Shown: positions 43,629-52,918 of the stretch, one piece after another
How positions within the stretch are numbered: the first letter of the stretch is position 1
How the letters are laid out: every line of letters begins with the position of its first letter
Assembly: GCF_026672275.1 (NCBI RefSeq)
Contig: NZ_JANQCD010000020.1
Span: 1-64,000 of the forward strand
Direction of reading: 5' to 3'
Length of the DNA stretch: 64,000 nucleotides
Source of the DNA: Marinifilum sp. D737
Lineage (GTDB): Bacteria; Bacteroidota; Bacteroidia; Bacteroidales; Marinifilaceae
Made by a program: the position numbers and the translations under genes
Notes under the pieces: model-generated
Seen by the model: only the letters and a program-made list of their open reading frames with translations
Told to the model about the DNA's origin: nothing
Database searches by the model: none

Positions 43629-44839
43629 GCCTTAATATCATATGCCATTAATGCATCGCCATGACGGATATACAATATCCCATTATTGATAACAGGTTGA
43701 GCAAAGTGCTCTTTGGTTCCTTTGGTAATTTTAAATTGACTTACCAATTCCATTTTTTCCGGACTTACTTCTACCAATCCAACTTGTCCTCTCTCGTTAT
43801 AACAATACAGCATACCATCGGCAGCAATACTCGAGCCTCTACCAAATTTCAAAGTATCTCTGGTTTTACCAGTTTCTGCATCAACACTCTTCCAAGATTT
43901 CTTGCGATGTGCCGAAGCAATGATCTTCCCATTAAGCTTCACAACACCACCCATGATGTTATCCAATTCTTCATTTCTCCACACCTCAGTAATCTTAGCA
44001 CCCTCGTCTTCCAGTTTCAATTTCACAGTACCATTTCCACATCCGGTAACGTAATACAAATATCCATCCTCATAAATCGGTGTATTTCCATTTACATCAC
44101 CTTTGGTAGTATCTTGCTGGTGTGTCCATAAGGTTTTACCAGTTTGCGATTCCACGGCTAACAAAGCATGTTCCGAGAAGGTTACCAATACATTTCTTGT
44201 TGGATATTCAATCAGTAAAGGAGAACAATATGCAGGCATTTCACCAACACCCGAATTGATCCATTTGGTTTCTCCTGTATATCGATCCAGTGCAATAATG
44301 TTCTTTTCTTTCCCTCCTGGAGCAGCAAAAACCAAATCGCCATCTACCAAAAGAGACTGAGAATATCCAAAACGTGTATTTTTACCTTCAAATTTTTCCA
44401 ACATGTTGATTTTCCACTTCAATTTACCTGTTTCAGCATGGATACAGGCAACATCTCCCAAACCAGAAGCTACGTAAACCAAGCTATCAACAACAGTTGG
44501 AGCAGAACGAGATCCGATAAAATTCTTCATCCAATCTTTACCAAATTCGGTTTTCCAAAGCATCTTCCCTTCCAAATCCATTGCAATTAAATAAGCAATG
44601 CTATCCATCTCTCCATTCAAATAAATGTTATTATCAGTAACAACAGGCGATCCATAACCATTTCCAACACCTTCTGCATCCCAAAGAAGCTTTGGACCAT
44701 CCTTTGGCCACTCTTTTAAAAGATTCGTTTCTGCATAAATTCCTGAGCGGTTCTCACCTCTCCATTCGCTTACTTTTTTCTGTTTCGATGTACATGAAAA
44801 CAGCGACAATGCCATTAAGATTAAGATGTAGTTCTTCAT
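43616..44839 (-). CDS. PQQ-like beta-propeller lipoprotein (paralogue 1)
   Basis: The start was set at the internal Met that gives a lipoprotein signal (KNYILILMALSLFSC, Cys16), 407 residues; a longer start at 44878 would hide it. Blade motifs of the PQQ/quinoprotein type recur: DLEGKMLWKTEF, AETGKLKWKINM, RYTGETKWINSG, SQTGKTLW. The N-terminal signature EWRGENRSGIYAETNLLKEW is shared with the proteins at 58167-59414 and 59446-60657, marking one paralogous subfamily. Catalytic residues of true quinoprotein dehydrogenases are not evident, so a scaffold or binding role (as in BamB) is as likely as redox activity. It follows the ABC ATPase gene by 10 bp. Confidence 0.88.
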   Translation of the reverse strand: MKNYILILMALSLFSCTSKQKKVSEWRGENRSGIYAETNLLKEWPKDGPKLLWDAEGVGNGYGSPVVTDNNIYLNGEMDSIAYLIAMDLEGKMLWKTEFGKDWMKNFIGSRSAPTVVDSLVYVASGLGDVACIHAETGKLKWKINMLEKFEGKNTRFGYSQSLLVDGDLVFAAPGGKEKNIIALDRYTGETKWINSGVGEMPAYCSPLLIEYPTRNVLVTFSEHALLAVESQTGKTLWTHQQDTTKGDVNGNTPIYEDGYLYYVTGCGNGTVKLKLEDEGAKITEVWRNEELDNIMGGVVKLNGKIIASAHRKKSWKSVDAETGKTRDTLKFGRGSSIAADGMLYCYNERGQVGLVEVSPEKMELVSQFKITKGTKEHFAQPVINNGILYIRHGDALMAYDIKAINN

Positions 44840-44849
44840 TTGTGTGGGT

Positions 44850-45530
44850 TTAGATTTTAGATAATTTTCCGTTATCAAGTTTGTATATATTCTTCATTTT
44901 TTTTGCCAGATCCATTGAATGGGTAACCACAACAAGTGTTACTTTTTGTTTTTCATTGATCGATACCAATAAATCTCCAAGCTGGTCAGCAGATTGCTTG
45001 TCTAAAGAACCTGTAGGTTCATCTGCCAATAATAAGCCTGGTTGATGAATCAAAGCACGCACTACCGCAGTTCTTTGACACTCTCCACCCGACATTTGTC
45101 CGGGCAATTGACTTATTTGACCTGACAAACCAACAAAATCAATCAATTCCTGAGCTCTTTGTTCTGCCTCAACTTTTAACTTCTTATCTTTTTCAGGAAT
45201 CAGGGGCACCAATACATTCTCAATTAAACTCAATTGAGGCAATAGGTGATGCGATTGAAAAATGAATCCAAGATTTCTGTTTCTGAATTGAGCTATTTCA
45301 TCTTCTGCCAGCTTCCCAATTTCTCTATCTCCATGCAGAATAACACCTGAATTGGCCTGATCCAAAGAACTAATCAGGTTTAGTAATGTACTCTTGCCAG
45401 AACCCGATGGTCCAACAATCGCAATCGAATCACCCGATTCAATTTTCAAGGATAAATCGTCAAGAACCATTCTCTTTTCCTTGCCCGGAACCTGATAGTA
45501 TTTTGAAATTTGCTTTAATTCTATTTTCAT
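44850..45530 (-). CDS. ABC transporter ATPase, LolD/MacB type, without permease
   Basis: This is a 226-residue ATP-binding subunit with Walker A VGPSGSGKST, Q-loop FIFQSHHLLPQ, signature QMSGGECQRTAVVRAL, Walker B GLLLADEPTGSLD and His in VVVTHSMDLAKK. The sequence is of the FtsE/LolD/MacB type that works with FtsX-like permeases to move lipoproteins or drive periplasmic proteins. No permease gene is found in the window. It starts after a TAATACC-family element and runs 10 bp into a propeller-lipoprotein gene, hence its transport partner may be encoded elsewhere, or it may handle the propeller lipoproteins. Confidence 0.9.
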   Translation of the reverse strand: MKIELKQISKYYQVPGKEKRMVLDDLSLKIESGDSIAIVGPSGSGKSTLLNLISSLDQANSGVILHGDREIGKLAEDEIAQFRNRNLGFIFQSHHLLPQLSLIENVLVPLIPEKDKKLKVEAEQRAQELIDFVGLSGQISQLPGQMSGGECQRTAVVRALIHQPGLLLADEPTGSLDKQSADQLGDLLVSINEKQKVTLVVVTHSMDLAKKMKNIYKLDNGKLSKI

Positions 45531-45552
45531 ACTTGTAATCTTTTCGAATCCT

Positions 45553-45660
45553 TAATCCCGATTAGTTGTTAATTTTACTCCCTTATATCGCTACACTCAT
45601 AATTAAGTATTAACAATCTATCGGCATTATACCCATATAAATTAATCTCTAAAATGGTAT
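45553..45660. repeat. TAATACC-family palindromic element, copy 4
   Basis: Begins TAATCCCGATTAG and ends AAATGGTAT. Much of the inner sequence matches copy 2 (ACTC, TATCGCTACACTCAT, CAATCTATCGGCA). It lies between the ABC ATPase gene and the propeller gene upstream of it, inside the cluster. Confidence 0.7.
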
Positions 45661-45774
45661 AAAATATTACTATTCGTTTTTTTAATCACTTTTTTTTCGT
45701 TCTATGCCCTAATTTTCCTGATAAAATGATCATCCTTCTCAAATTTGACCGCTTTTTCGGGGCTTTCAGAAGTT

Positions 45775-46884
45775 TTACCTTTCTCCAAAAGCGTAAACAG
45801 ATCCATCCATGGCTGTCACCACAATCATTCCTTCAACCACGGCTGGTGTTCCAATTAAGGCTCTGCCTATTTCGTAGGACCAGATTTTCTGACCATTTTC
45901 TTTATTCAGTATATACACTCGTCCATCACCAGAAGCCACTACTACCGCATTGGCAGCAATCACAGGCGATGCCTCGATCTTGTTTCTGGTCTTAAATTGC
46001 CATTTTATTTTTCCTGATTTCTTATCGAAACAGTACACCTGTCTATTTTCAGCTCCAATAATCACAATATCATTGGCAATAGCAGGCGATCCCAAATAAG
46101 AGATAGCCCCTTCCTTTTTCCAGTTCACCTGATTTTTCTTAAAATCCACACAGTAAAACTCTCCATCGTGATTTCCGAAGAATGCATGATTCCCATCCAA
46201 GGCAACTGATGAGGCGATATAGGTTTGGATATCCAGCTTATTCTTCGATTTTCCCGTTTTCACATCTACTTGGTGCAGAAATCCATCGCAACCACCAAAC
46301 ATGGCTATTTCGCCATTGCATGAGGCTGCTCCATTGATGTAATTATCCGATTCATACTCCCACAGTTTCTTTCCTGATTTGGCATCCAAACAGTACAGTT
46401 TAAAATCGTAGGAACCAAATAGTATTCTTTTCTGCTTGCTTGCCTTATCGTAAAACCAATTGGCCGATCCTGATACCTGACCCTCGGTTACAAACTTCCA
46501 ATTTACCTTTCCTGTGCTTGCATTCAAACAATAAAAAGTCCCATCCAAAGCACCGAAATACACATTCCCATCCAGATATATGGGCGATGCTTCCACCGAA
46601 GTCTCGGCATTAAATTTCCATTTCAACTCTCCCTCATTGCTTAAGGCATACAGATATCCATCATTCGATCCTACATAAATGATTCCATTACGAACAATGG
46701 GCGATGATTTAATGGCATCAGCAGTTTTGTACGACCACAAAAGAGATGAATTCTCAGGCAATTCTGCTTGAGTAATACCGCTCAACTGCGCATTCCCACG
46801 AAAAGAAAGCCAATTGTGTTTGTTTTGAGCTATTGATGATAGACTCAAAGCGATTGTTAATATGAATAGGAATAGTTGTTTCAT
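45775..46884 (-). CDS. PQQ-like beta-propeller secreted protein (paralogue 2, about seven blades)
   Basis: The 369-residue protein has a Sec signal peptide (KQLFLFILTIALSLSSIAQ). Seven blade-end motifs can be counted: NEGELKWKF, ASTGKVNWKF, AKSGKKLWEY, VKTGKSKNKL, FKKNQVNWKK, KKSGKIKWQF and KENGQKIWSY. This is a compact, regular propeller without additional domains, closest in style to BamB-like repeats. It is periplasmic or surface exposed. It is part of the cluster but separated by 245 bp and a palindromic element from the ABC ATPase gene, and by 124 bp from the flavoprotein gene upstream. Confidence 0.88.
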   Translation of the reverse strand: MKQLFLFILTIALSLSSIAQNKHNWLSFRGNAQLSGITQAELPENSSLLWSYKTADAIKSSPIVRNGIIYVGSNDGYLYALSNEGELKWKFNAETSVEASPIYLDGNVYFGALDGTFYCLNASTGKVNWKFVTEGQVSGSANWFYDKASKQKRILFGSYDFKLYCLDAKSGKKLWEYESDNYINGAASCNGEIAMFGGCDGFLHQVDVKTGKSKNKLDIQTYIASSVALDGNHAFFGNHDGEFYCVDFKKNQVNWKKEGAISYLGSPAIANDIVIIGAENRQVYCFDKKSGKIKWQFKTRNKIEASPVIAANAVVVASGDGRVYILNKENGQKIWSYEIGRALIGTPAVVEGMIVVTAMDGSVYAFGER

Positions 46885-46905
46885 ATGTTTTCCTCATCCC
46901 CTAAC

Positions 46906-46927
46906 CCCTTCTCCTTGAAGAGAAGGG
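46906..46927. repeat. CCCTTCTC/GAGAAGGG hairpin
   Basis: Perfect 8-bp stem with loop CTTGAA in the gap between the propeller gene and the flavoprotein gene. Relatives with CTCCTT-AGGAG words occur near 18061-18081 and 18527-18545. Confidence 0.6.
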
Positions 46928-47007
46928 AAATGGAGCTGCTATTTATTTAATTTCTTATTTCAATCCCTCTACTTGAGGTGATATTGTTAATTGTTAATTA
47001 CCAATTC

Positions 47008-48543
47008 TTAATTAGAGCGAAGCGAAAGAGCTCCCGTTGGACATGCCTCTGCACACTGCTTTCCTGCAATGCTTAATGCTTGTTTCAATTGCTGATTAAA
47101 AGGAACAGCCACTTTCACCGTAAAGCCTCTGCCAATATTAGTCAATCCTGTTTTCTCACCATGCCTTTCGGCGATTTCTATACACAATCCACATTTGATG
47201 CATTTTTCCGGTTCATAAATCACGGAATCATGATTAATGTATTTCACCACCGAATTTCTTTCACCCAGAGCAAATCTTCTACGATCTATTTGGTATTCTT
47301 CTGCACAATCTCTCAATCGACAATTGTCAAGCTTACGGCAATCGCAATGCATGCAACGCTTTGCTTCTGCAATGGCTTCTTCTCTTGTATATCCTTTCGG
47401 AAATTTTGCATCCACTCTATCTCCTTCAATCGATTCTTTCAAATACTCAGTCAATTCATCTTTGCGAAGTGTACCAAACCTGGAATTGAACAATCGTTCT
47501 GTTGCTTTGGCTTTGCCTTCATTCAAGTAAGCATCAACCGACCAGGCAGCTTCTTTTCCCATGGCTATGGCTTTCACTGCCATTTTCTGAGTTCGAATTA
47601 TGCTACCACATGCAAAAACCTTCGGATGGGATGTAGCATAGCTTCCTGTATCTACTTTCAATCCGGTTTTTCCTGTCTCCAGACCAAAGGTTTCTCCATC
47701 CGTTCCATTGGCAAGAATTACCGCATCGTACTCTTGCTTTAGGGATTCAAACTTCTCTTTGGAAACTTCAGTATTGCAATTGGTTACCAATCCTAGTTGG
47801 TCTAAAACAGCAAGTTCCCTTGCCATCACTTCAGTTGGCAAGTCAGCATTTAAGACTGCTGCCAGTAGTGTTCCTCCAAGACTGTCATATTTTTCAATCA
47901 ACTCACAATCGTGTCCTTTCAACAACAAATGATAGGCTGCTGATAGTCCGGATGCTCCTCCACCAACAATTGCCACTTTCTTGCCGCTTGCTTCTTTCTT
48001 CTCCGGCAAGTAAGCTTGAGTTTCCTCTTCCGTGAATCGCTTCAGCAAACAAATGGAAACTGACTGGTCCACATCTTTTCGCCTGCAGACTTTCTCGCAA
48101 GGAGCCGAGCATATATATCCCAATATCCCCGGAAGGGCAATTTCTTCTTTTACAATTTTCAATGCCTTATCGAACTGATTATTGGCAATGAATCGGTTCA
48201 TTTTTGGAATGTCCATATAGGCAGGACAGGCTACACGACAAGGAGCCTCGCAATCACCAACATGATCGCTCATCAAAAGCTCAATGGCTTCCTTTCTGGC
48301 TTCTTTTACCTCTGCATCCTCACTTGCCAAATCCATACCATCCACTACCTTGGTTGCACAAGAAGGAATCATTTGCTGATTGGCATTGTTTTTCACCATA
48401 CAAACCATACAAGTTGGATGATTACTGCATCCTTCCAAGTAGCACATGCTAGGAATATGAATTCCTGCAGAACGGGCTGCATTTAAAATGCTGATTCCCT
48501 CCGCAACTGTAATGGTCTGATTGTCTATTTTAATTGTTGGCAT
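47008..48543 (-). CDS. NuoG-type [2Fe-2S] and GltD-like FAD protein with terminal [4Fe-4S] motifs
   Basis: In this 511-residue protein the N-terminus is a [2Fe-2S] ferredoxin with Cys34, 45, 48 and 62 in NuoG spacing (SMCYLEGCSNHPTCMVC). A GltD-type Cys region follows (DCEAPCRVACPAYMDIPK, then GYICSAPCEKVC). The FAD Rossmann fold starts at KVAIVGGGASGLSAA near residue 190 and closes with HPKVFACGSI. The second Rossmann fold that binds NADPH in GltD/NfnL (GGGNxAxD) is not visible. The C-terminal third adds Cys clusters (CMHCDCRKLDNC, KCIKCGLC, CAEACPTGA). It probably exchanges electrons with the adjacent NuoEF-like NADH module and a ferredoxin. The architecture recalls Sporomusa-type Nfn and HydA N-termini without the hydrogenase part. 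Confidence 0.85.
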   Translation of the reverse strand: MPTIKIDNQTITVAEGISILNAARSAGIHIPSMCYLEGCSNHPTCMVCMVKNNANQQMIPSCATKVVDGMDLASEDAEVKEARKEAIELLMSDHVGDCEAPCRVACPAYMDIPKMNRFIANNQFDKALKIVKEEIALPGILGYICSAPCEKVCRRKDVDQSVSICLLKRFTEEETQAYLPEKKEASGKKVAIVGGGASGLSAAYHLLLKGHDCELIEKYDSLGGTLLAAVLNADLPTEVMARELAVLDQLGLVTNCNTEVSKEKFESLKQEYDAVILANGTDGETFGLETGKTGLKVDTGSYATSHPKVFACGSIIRTQKMAVKAIAMGKEAAWSVDAYLNEGKAKATERLFNSRFGTLRKDELTEYLKESIEGDRVDAKFPKGYTREEAIAEAKRCMHCDCRKLDNCRLRDCAEEYQIDRRRFALGERNSVVKYINHDSVIYEPEKCIKCGLCIEIAERHGEKTGLTNIGRGFTVKVAVPFNQQLKQALSIAGKQCAEACPTGALSLRSN

Positions 48544-48617
48544 TATATTTTAGATTTGAGAAATGAGATGTTAGATAAATACCTATTCCTCATTCACTCA
48601 TTAACACATTCACTCAA

Positions 48618-50957
48618 TCATTTTATCTCTACTGCATCTACCGGGCAAATCTGCTTACAGATATCACATTTGATACACAACTCATTGTCCACAGTATGCA
48701 ATTCATATGGTTTTGCCTGTATGGCATCCACCGGACAACGCTGAGCACACTTGGTGCATCCGGTACAATCATCATTGATTTCGTAGCGAATCAGATTTTC
48801 ACACTTCCCGGCAGGGCATTCGCCTTTAATGTGGGCCTCGTATTCGTGACGGAAATACTTTAATGTTGACAGTACAGGATTTGGCGCTGTTTTTCCCAAT
48901 CCACAAATACTTCCCTTTTGAGTATTAATGGCCAGCTGCTCCAACAAGTCCAAATCACTCAATTTTCCCTTTCCTGACTTGATCTTTTCCAAAATCTCAA
49001 GCATTCGTCTTGTACCAATTCTACAGAAGGTACATCTGCCACATGATTCTTCCTGGGTAAAAGACAAGAAATAATGAGCGATATCCACCATACAATCGGA
49101 TTCGTCCAAGACGATCAATCCTCCAGAACCCATCATGGCTCCTACTTCTTTTAGAGAATCAAAATCAATGGTCGTATCTGCCATTTCAGCAGGAATACAT
49201 CCTCCTGATGGTCCACCTATCTGTACAGCCTTAAACTTCTTCCCGTTGGCAATTCCTCCACCAATCTCTTCCACAATCTGACGAATGGAAATTCCCATTG
49301 GCACCTCAATCAAACCTCCACGATTGATCTTACCAGCCAAAGCAAACACCTTGGTTCCCTTGCTGTTTTCGGTACCAATTTCCTTGAAACTTTCTGCACC
49401 ATTACGAATGATAAATGGCACCAAGGAAAGGGTTTCCGTATTGTTGATTAAGGTTGGCTTCTCCCACAAACCTTTTTCTGCCGGATATGGCGGACGCAAT
49501 TCAGGAATACCACGTTTCCCTTCAATGGAAGCAATCAGTGCAGTTTCTTCTCCACATACAAAAGCTCCCGCTCCTTCGAACACCTTTAAGTCGAAAGAAA
49601 AATCACTACCAAGGATATTCTCCCCAATTAAGCCTTCTTTCTTGCAAATTTCCAGTCCTTCTTTTATTCGGGTTACTGCCAAAGGATACTCTGCACGAAT
49701 GTACAAGCGCCCTTCGCTTGCTCCTACAGCATAGGCTGCAATCAAAATCCCTTCAATAACTCTGAATGGGTAGGATTCCAACAACATGCGATCCATAAAT
49801 GCTCCCGGATCTCCCTCATCACCATTACAGATGATGTATTTTTTATCGGCTTGGGCATTTTTCACCAAATTCCATTTGATAAAGGATGGAAAACCAGCAC
49901 CTCCACGGCCTTTTAATCCACTTTCTTCTATCTGAGCGATAATCTCATCCGGCGAAAGCTCTTTCAAACATTTTACAAATGCCTCAAATCCATATTTTGA
50001 TTTGTATTCTTCAAAATCTGATGGCTTAATTTCTCCTCTATATTCAGTAGCAATGTTTACCTGTCCCTTTAAAAACTCTGCAATAGGTGTATCTTTTTCA
50101 GTTGCATTGTACCTATTTGAGCTGACCGGAACATTCGAAAATGTCAAATTCTCGGCATAATTGTAGAATCTGTTTTTGAAACGACTCATCCAATTTTCGG
50201 AGCGAAAGTGGTTTTTAATGATCTCACTTACCTCATTCGCCTTGATTTTTGTGTAAAAAGCGGGTTCTTCACCATCCTTGTGAATCTCTAACATTGGTAC
50301 CTGATTACACACACCAACACATCCAACCTGCTTTACATCCACTTTAATTTTACTGTCTGCAAGAGTTCTTTCCAATTCTTCCTTTACTCCCGAGCTACCA
50401 CTTGCAATACAACAGGAACCTAGTCCTATTCGAATTTCTCCCTGCGAGATTCCATCTTCGGTAAGCTCACGTACCTGCTTTTCTTCGCTTGGAGCAAGAT
50501 TTTTAAAATCTTCTATGATCTCAGCAACCTTTCCGGTTTCTACATGTCCGTAGGTCACATCATCAATCTGTACAACAGGAGCAATGGTACAACATCCCAA
50601 ACAAGCCACTTCTTCAACGGTAAATAGCTTATCGGCATCAGTATCTCCCTCGGTAATTTTCAATTCACGCTTAAAACTATCGTAAACCTGCTTGGCTCCT
50701 TTTACGTGACAAGCCGTTCCCACACATACTTTTACAATGTGCTTTCCTACCGGATGGTGTCTAAACTGAGAGTAAAAGGTTGAGATTCCCGTAATCTGAG
50801 ATTCCGTAATTTCAGTACTATCGCAAACTCTTTTCAAAGCCTCTTCAGGCAAATAGTTGAATTTCCCTTGAATGGCCTGAAGAATTGGAATTACCTTATC
50901 AGAATCTTTCCCTTTTTCAGCAATTATCTTGTCAACAATATTTTGAATCTCACTCAT
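48618..50957 (-). CDS. HydC-HydB (NuoE-NuoF) fusion, NADH-oxidising Fe-S flavoprotein
   Basis: The start was set at the second Met (MSEIQNIVDK), 779 residues, 2 bp after the upstream stop. Domains in order: NuoE-like [2Fe-2S] (CVGTACH and CLGCC), a second thioredoxin-like [2Fe-2S] (GLGSCCIASGS and GCVGVC), NuoF with GRGGAGFPSFIKW and ICNGDEGDPGAFMDR for FMN/NADH binding, the [4Fe-4S] motif ESCGRCTFCRIG, and two C-terminal ferredoxin motifs (CTGCTKCAQRCP, CIKCDICKQICP). This is the HydBC core of bifurcating hydrogenases and Bfu-type enzymes, fused into one chain. No HydA hydrogenase is present; the neighbouring GltD-like protein takes its place. Confidence 0.9.
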   Translation of the reverse strand: MSEIQNIVDKIIAEKGKDSDKVIPILQAIQGKFNYLPEEALKRVCDSTEITESQITGISTFYSQFRHHPVGKHIVKVCVGTACHVKGAKQVYDSFKRELKITEGDTDADKLFTVEEVACLGCCTIAPVVQIDDVTYGHVETGKVAEIIEDFKNLAPSEEKQVRELTEDGISQGEIRIGLGSCCIASGSSGVKEELERTLADSKIKVDVKQVGCVGVCNQVPMLEIHKDGEEPAFYTKIKANEVSEIIKNHFRSENWMSRFKNRFYNYAENLTFSNVPVSSNRYNATEKDTPIAEFLKGQVNIATEYRGEIKPSDFEEYKSKYGFEAFVKCLKELSPDEIIAQIEESGLKGRGGAGFPSFIKWNLVKNAQADKKYIICNGDEGDPGAFMDRMLLESYPFRVIEGILIAAYAVGASEGRLYIRAEYPLAVTRIKEGLEICKKEGLIGENILGSDFSFDLKVFEGAGAFVCGEETALIASIEGKRGIPELRPPYPAEKGLWEKPTLINNTETLSLVPFIIRNGAESFKEIGTENSKGTKVFALAGKINRGGLIEVPMGISIRQIVEEIGGGIANGKKFKAVQIGGPSGGCIPAEMADTTIDFDSLKEVGAMMGSGGLIVLDESDCMVDIAHYFLSFTQEESCGRCTFCRIGTRRMLEILEKIKSGKGKLSDLDLLEQLAINTQKGSICGLGKTAPNPVLSTLKYFRHEYEAHIKGECPAGKCENLIRYEINDDCTGCTKCAQRCPVDAIQAKPYELHTVDNELCIKCDICKQICPVDAVEIK

Positions 50958-50959
50958 AG

Positions 50960-52858
50960 TTATTTCCCTATACAATAAAGGTGTTTCTCTCCGCGGATAT
51001 ATACTCTTCCATCAGCAAATGCCGGTGTCATGTCTGATTTCTCTCCCAGTGCAGGAGCTGCTATCTCCTGATATTCCTTATCAGCTTTAAAAATGTGCAT
51101 CACCCCTTCTCTGTCAAGCAGATACACATTCCCATTGGCAAGAATTGGAGATGCATAAAATCCACTACCGAATTCCTGCTCCCAACGTATTTCTCCGGAC
51201 TTGGCATCATAACATACCACGGCTCCATAACTGGTAACAATTATCAAATTATCTCCTGAAATAACAGGGCTAGGAACATCCGACAAGTAATCGTATGCTT
51301 CCCAAAGAATCTCTGGATTTGCACCTGGTTTAATGGCTACAAGACTAGCATATTCATTCAAAGCAAACACGATTCCATCACCCACAGCCACCGATGGTCC
51401 AACTTCTCCGGTAATACAATCCAACTTCCAAAGCTCTTTTCCTGTATTTACATCGTATGAAGCTACACAAGGATCTGCTGCCAGAATAACTTCCGTATTT
51501 CCACCTATCTCTGCAATCACAGGAGATGCCCATGACACACGAACCTTTCTCTTGGTACTCCACAATTCATCACCATTTGCAGTTGAAAGAGCCACAAGTC
51601 TGGCCGATTTCTTATGGTCGTACTGCACAATTAGTTTATCCTGATATACCAACAAGGATGAAGAGTGCCCATAATGATTATCAGGAACTCCTAGGTTCTT
51701 TGCCCATTTCTGTTTTCCGTTAAAATCCAAAGCAGTGATATCGCCATTGGCAAATATTGCAAATACTGATTTTCCATCGGTAGTAAGCGTAGAAGCAGCA
51801 TGTCCTGTATCAGGAGTTACTTCAGGCGATTTTGCCGGAGAACCTGCAATGCCTTCCACTTTAGCAGTCCAGAGTAGCTTTCCATTATTCCTATCATAGC
51901 AGTATACTTCTCTTTGAGTAGCATTGGCTCCTGATAAAAACAGCTTATCTCCCCAGATTACAGGCGAATTGTAGGCATGAATCGGCACCTGAACTTTCCA
52001 CAATACATTTTTACCACTTGCGCCATCCCAATCGGTTGGGATATTCTTTTGATAAGATACTCCCTGTCCAGCAGCTCCACGGAATGCCGGAAAGTTTGCC
52101 ATCATTTCTTTTGTAGGGTATGATACACCGCTAGTAACTTTTTGGGCGGGAGTTTCCTTTTTGATCTCTGGTTCTTTCTTCTCAACTGCCTCTTCTTTCT
52201 TATCTTCAACAACAGGTTCAGCAGGCTTTTCATTTTCCTTTTTCACCTCTTCTGCAGCTTTCTCTACCTTAACCTCTTCCTTAACTTCTTCTTTAATTGG
52301 CTCTACCACCTCAACATCGCTTTTTTCTTCAGGAGTTGATTGTGCTACCAGTGCTGCTTGTGTGAATTGATTTCCCAATTCCTTGTGAGTCAAAAAAGCT
52401 ATTAACAATGTAATCGCCACCAAGCCAAAACCGCCAAGGCCAATCCACTTACGAGCTTTCTCTTTAAATAAAACAATATTCTCTTGTTCACTTTCTGTTA
52501 CTTCAGGTAGTTTTTGCTTGCCTGCATAAAACATCTGTAAAGCAATTGCTGTAACAATAACACCTAATAACAAAAGATAACCACCAGCTTTCACCTGCCA
52601 CTGATTGGTGAAGTAGGCTTTACGCACCAGAAGATCCATTTCACGAATCTGCTCTCGCAATTGATTGTCATTTGGATTTTCTTCCAATCGTTGCACCAAT
52701 GAGTTAATTAATTCTGTATTTACAGGATCAATTCGATTGATTTGTATGTAATTCACCAAAACCAACATGCAGATGATAAAGGAGAAAGTTCCCGCTACAA
52801 TCGCGATATTTCTCCATAGAAATTGGTTGGTTTTTCTTAATTTGAATTTGTTATTCAT
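50960..52858 (-). CDS. Membrane-anchored PQQ-like beta-propeller with KE/P-rich linker (paralogue 3)
   Basis: The start was set at the internal Met of MNNKFKLRKTNQ, 632 residues. Three membrane helices occur in the first about 170 residues (IAIVAGTFSFIICMLVLVNY, GGYLLLLGVIVTAIALQMF, IGLGGFGLVAITLLIAFL). A charged Lys/Glu/Pro/Val linker of about 70 residues follows, then a propeller with blade motifs RNNGKLLWTAK, DFNGKQKWAK, TANGDELWST, VNTGKELWKL and AKSGEIRWEQ. The linker would hold the propeller away from the membrane on the periplasmic side. It lies immediately before the NADH-module gene (2-bp gap), a tight link between a periplasmic propeller and a cytosolic redox enzyme. Confidence 0.88.
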   Translation of the reverse strand: MNNKFKLRKTNQFLWRNIAIVAGTFSFIICMLVLVNYIQINRIDPVNTELINSLVQRLEENPNDNQLREQIREMDLLVRKAYFTNQWQVKAGGYLLLLGVIVTAIALQMFYAGKQKLPEVTESEQENIVLFKEKARKWIGLGGFGLVAITLLIAFLTHKELGNQFTQAALVAQSTPEEKSDVEVVEPIKEEVKEEVKVEKAAEEVKKENEKPAEPVVEDKKEEAVEKKEPEIKKETPAQKVTSGVSYPTKEMMANFPAFRGAAGQGVSYQKNIPTDWDGASGKNVLWKVQVPIHAYNSPVIWGDKLFLSGANATQREVYCYDRNNGKLLWTAKVEGIAGSPAKSPEVTPDTGHAASTLTTDGKSVFAIFANGDITALDFNGKQKWAKNLGVPDNHYGHSSSLLVYQDKLIVQYDHKKSARLVALSTANGDELWSTKRKVRVSWASPVIAEIGGNTEVILAADPCVASYDVNTGKELWKLDCITGEVGPSVAVGDGIVFALNEYASLVAIKPGANPEILWEAYDYLSDVPSPVISGDNLIIVTSYGAVVCYDAKSGEIRWEQEFGSGFYASPILANGNVYLLDREGVMHIFKADKEYQEIAAPALGEKSDMTPAFADGRVYIRGEKHLYCIGK

Positions 52859-52870
52859 AGTAATTAGTTT

Positions 52871-52917
52871 TACCACAAAGGAAGCTCTAAGTACTTCACA
52901 AAGTGACACAAAGTATT
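52871..52917. repeat. CACAAAG-type repeat bordering the GxxExxY unit, copy A
   Basis: Begins TACCACAAAGGAAGCTC and closely matches 53328-53374. Multiple CACAAAG words. It ends at the GxxExxY gene's 3' end. Confidence 0.75.
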
Positions 52918-52918
52918 T

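Noticed and set aside
43616-44878. Longer start for the propeller gene (overlapping the ABC ATPase gene)
   Set aside because: The internal Met at 44839 produces a clear lipoprotein signal; the upstream extension would bury it and overlap the neighbouring gene.
47008-50957. [FeFe] hydrogenase operon
   Set aside because: The HydB/HydC-like parts are present but no H-cluster motifs of HydA are found in either protein.
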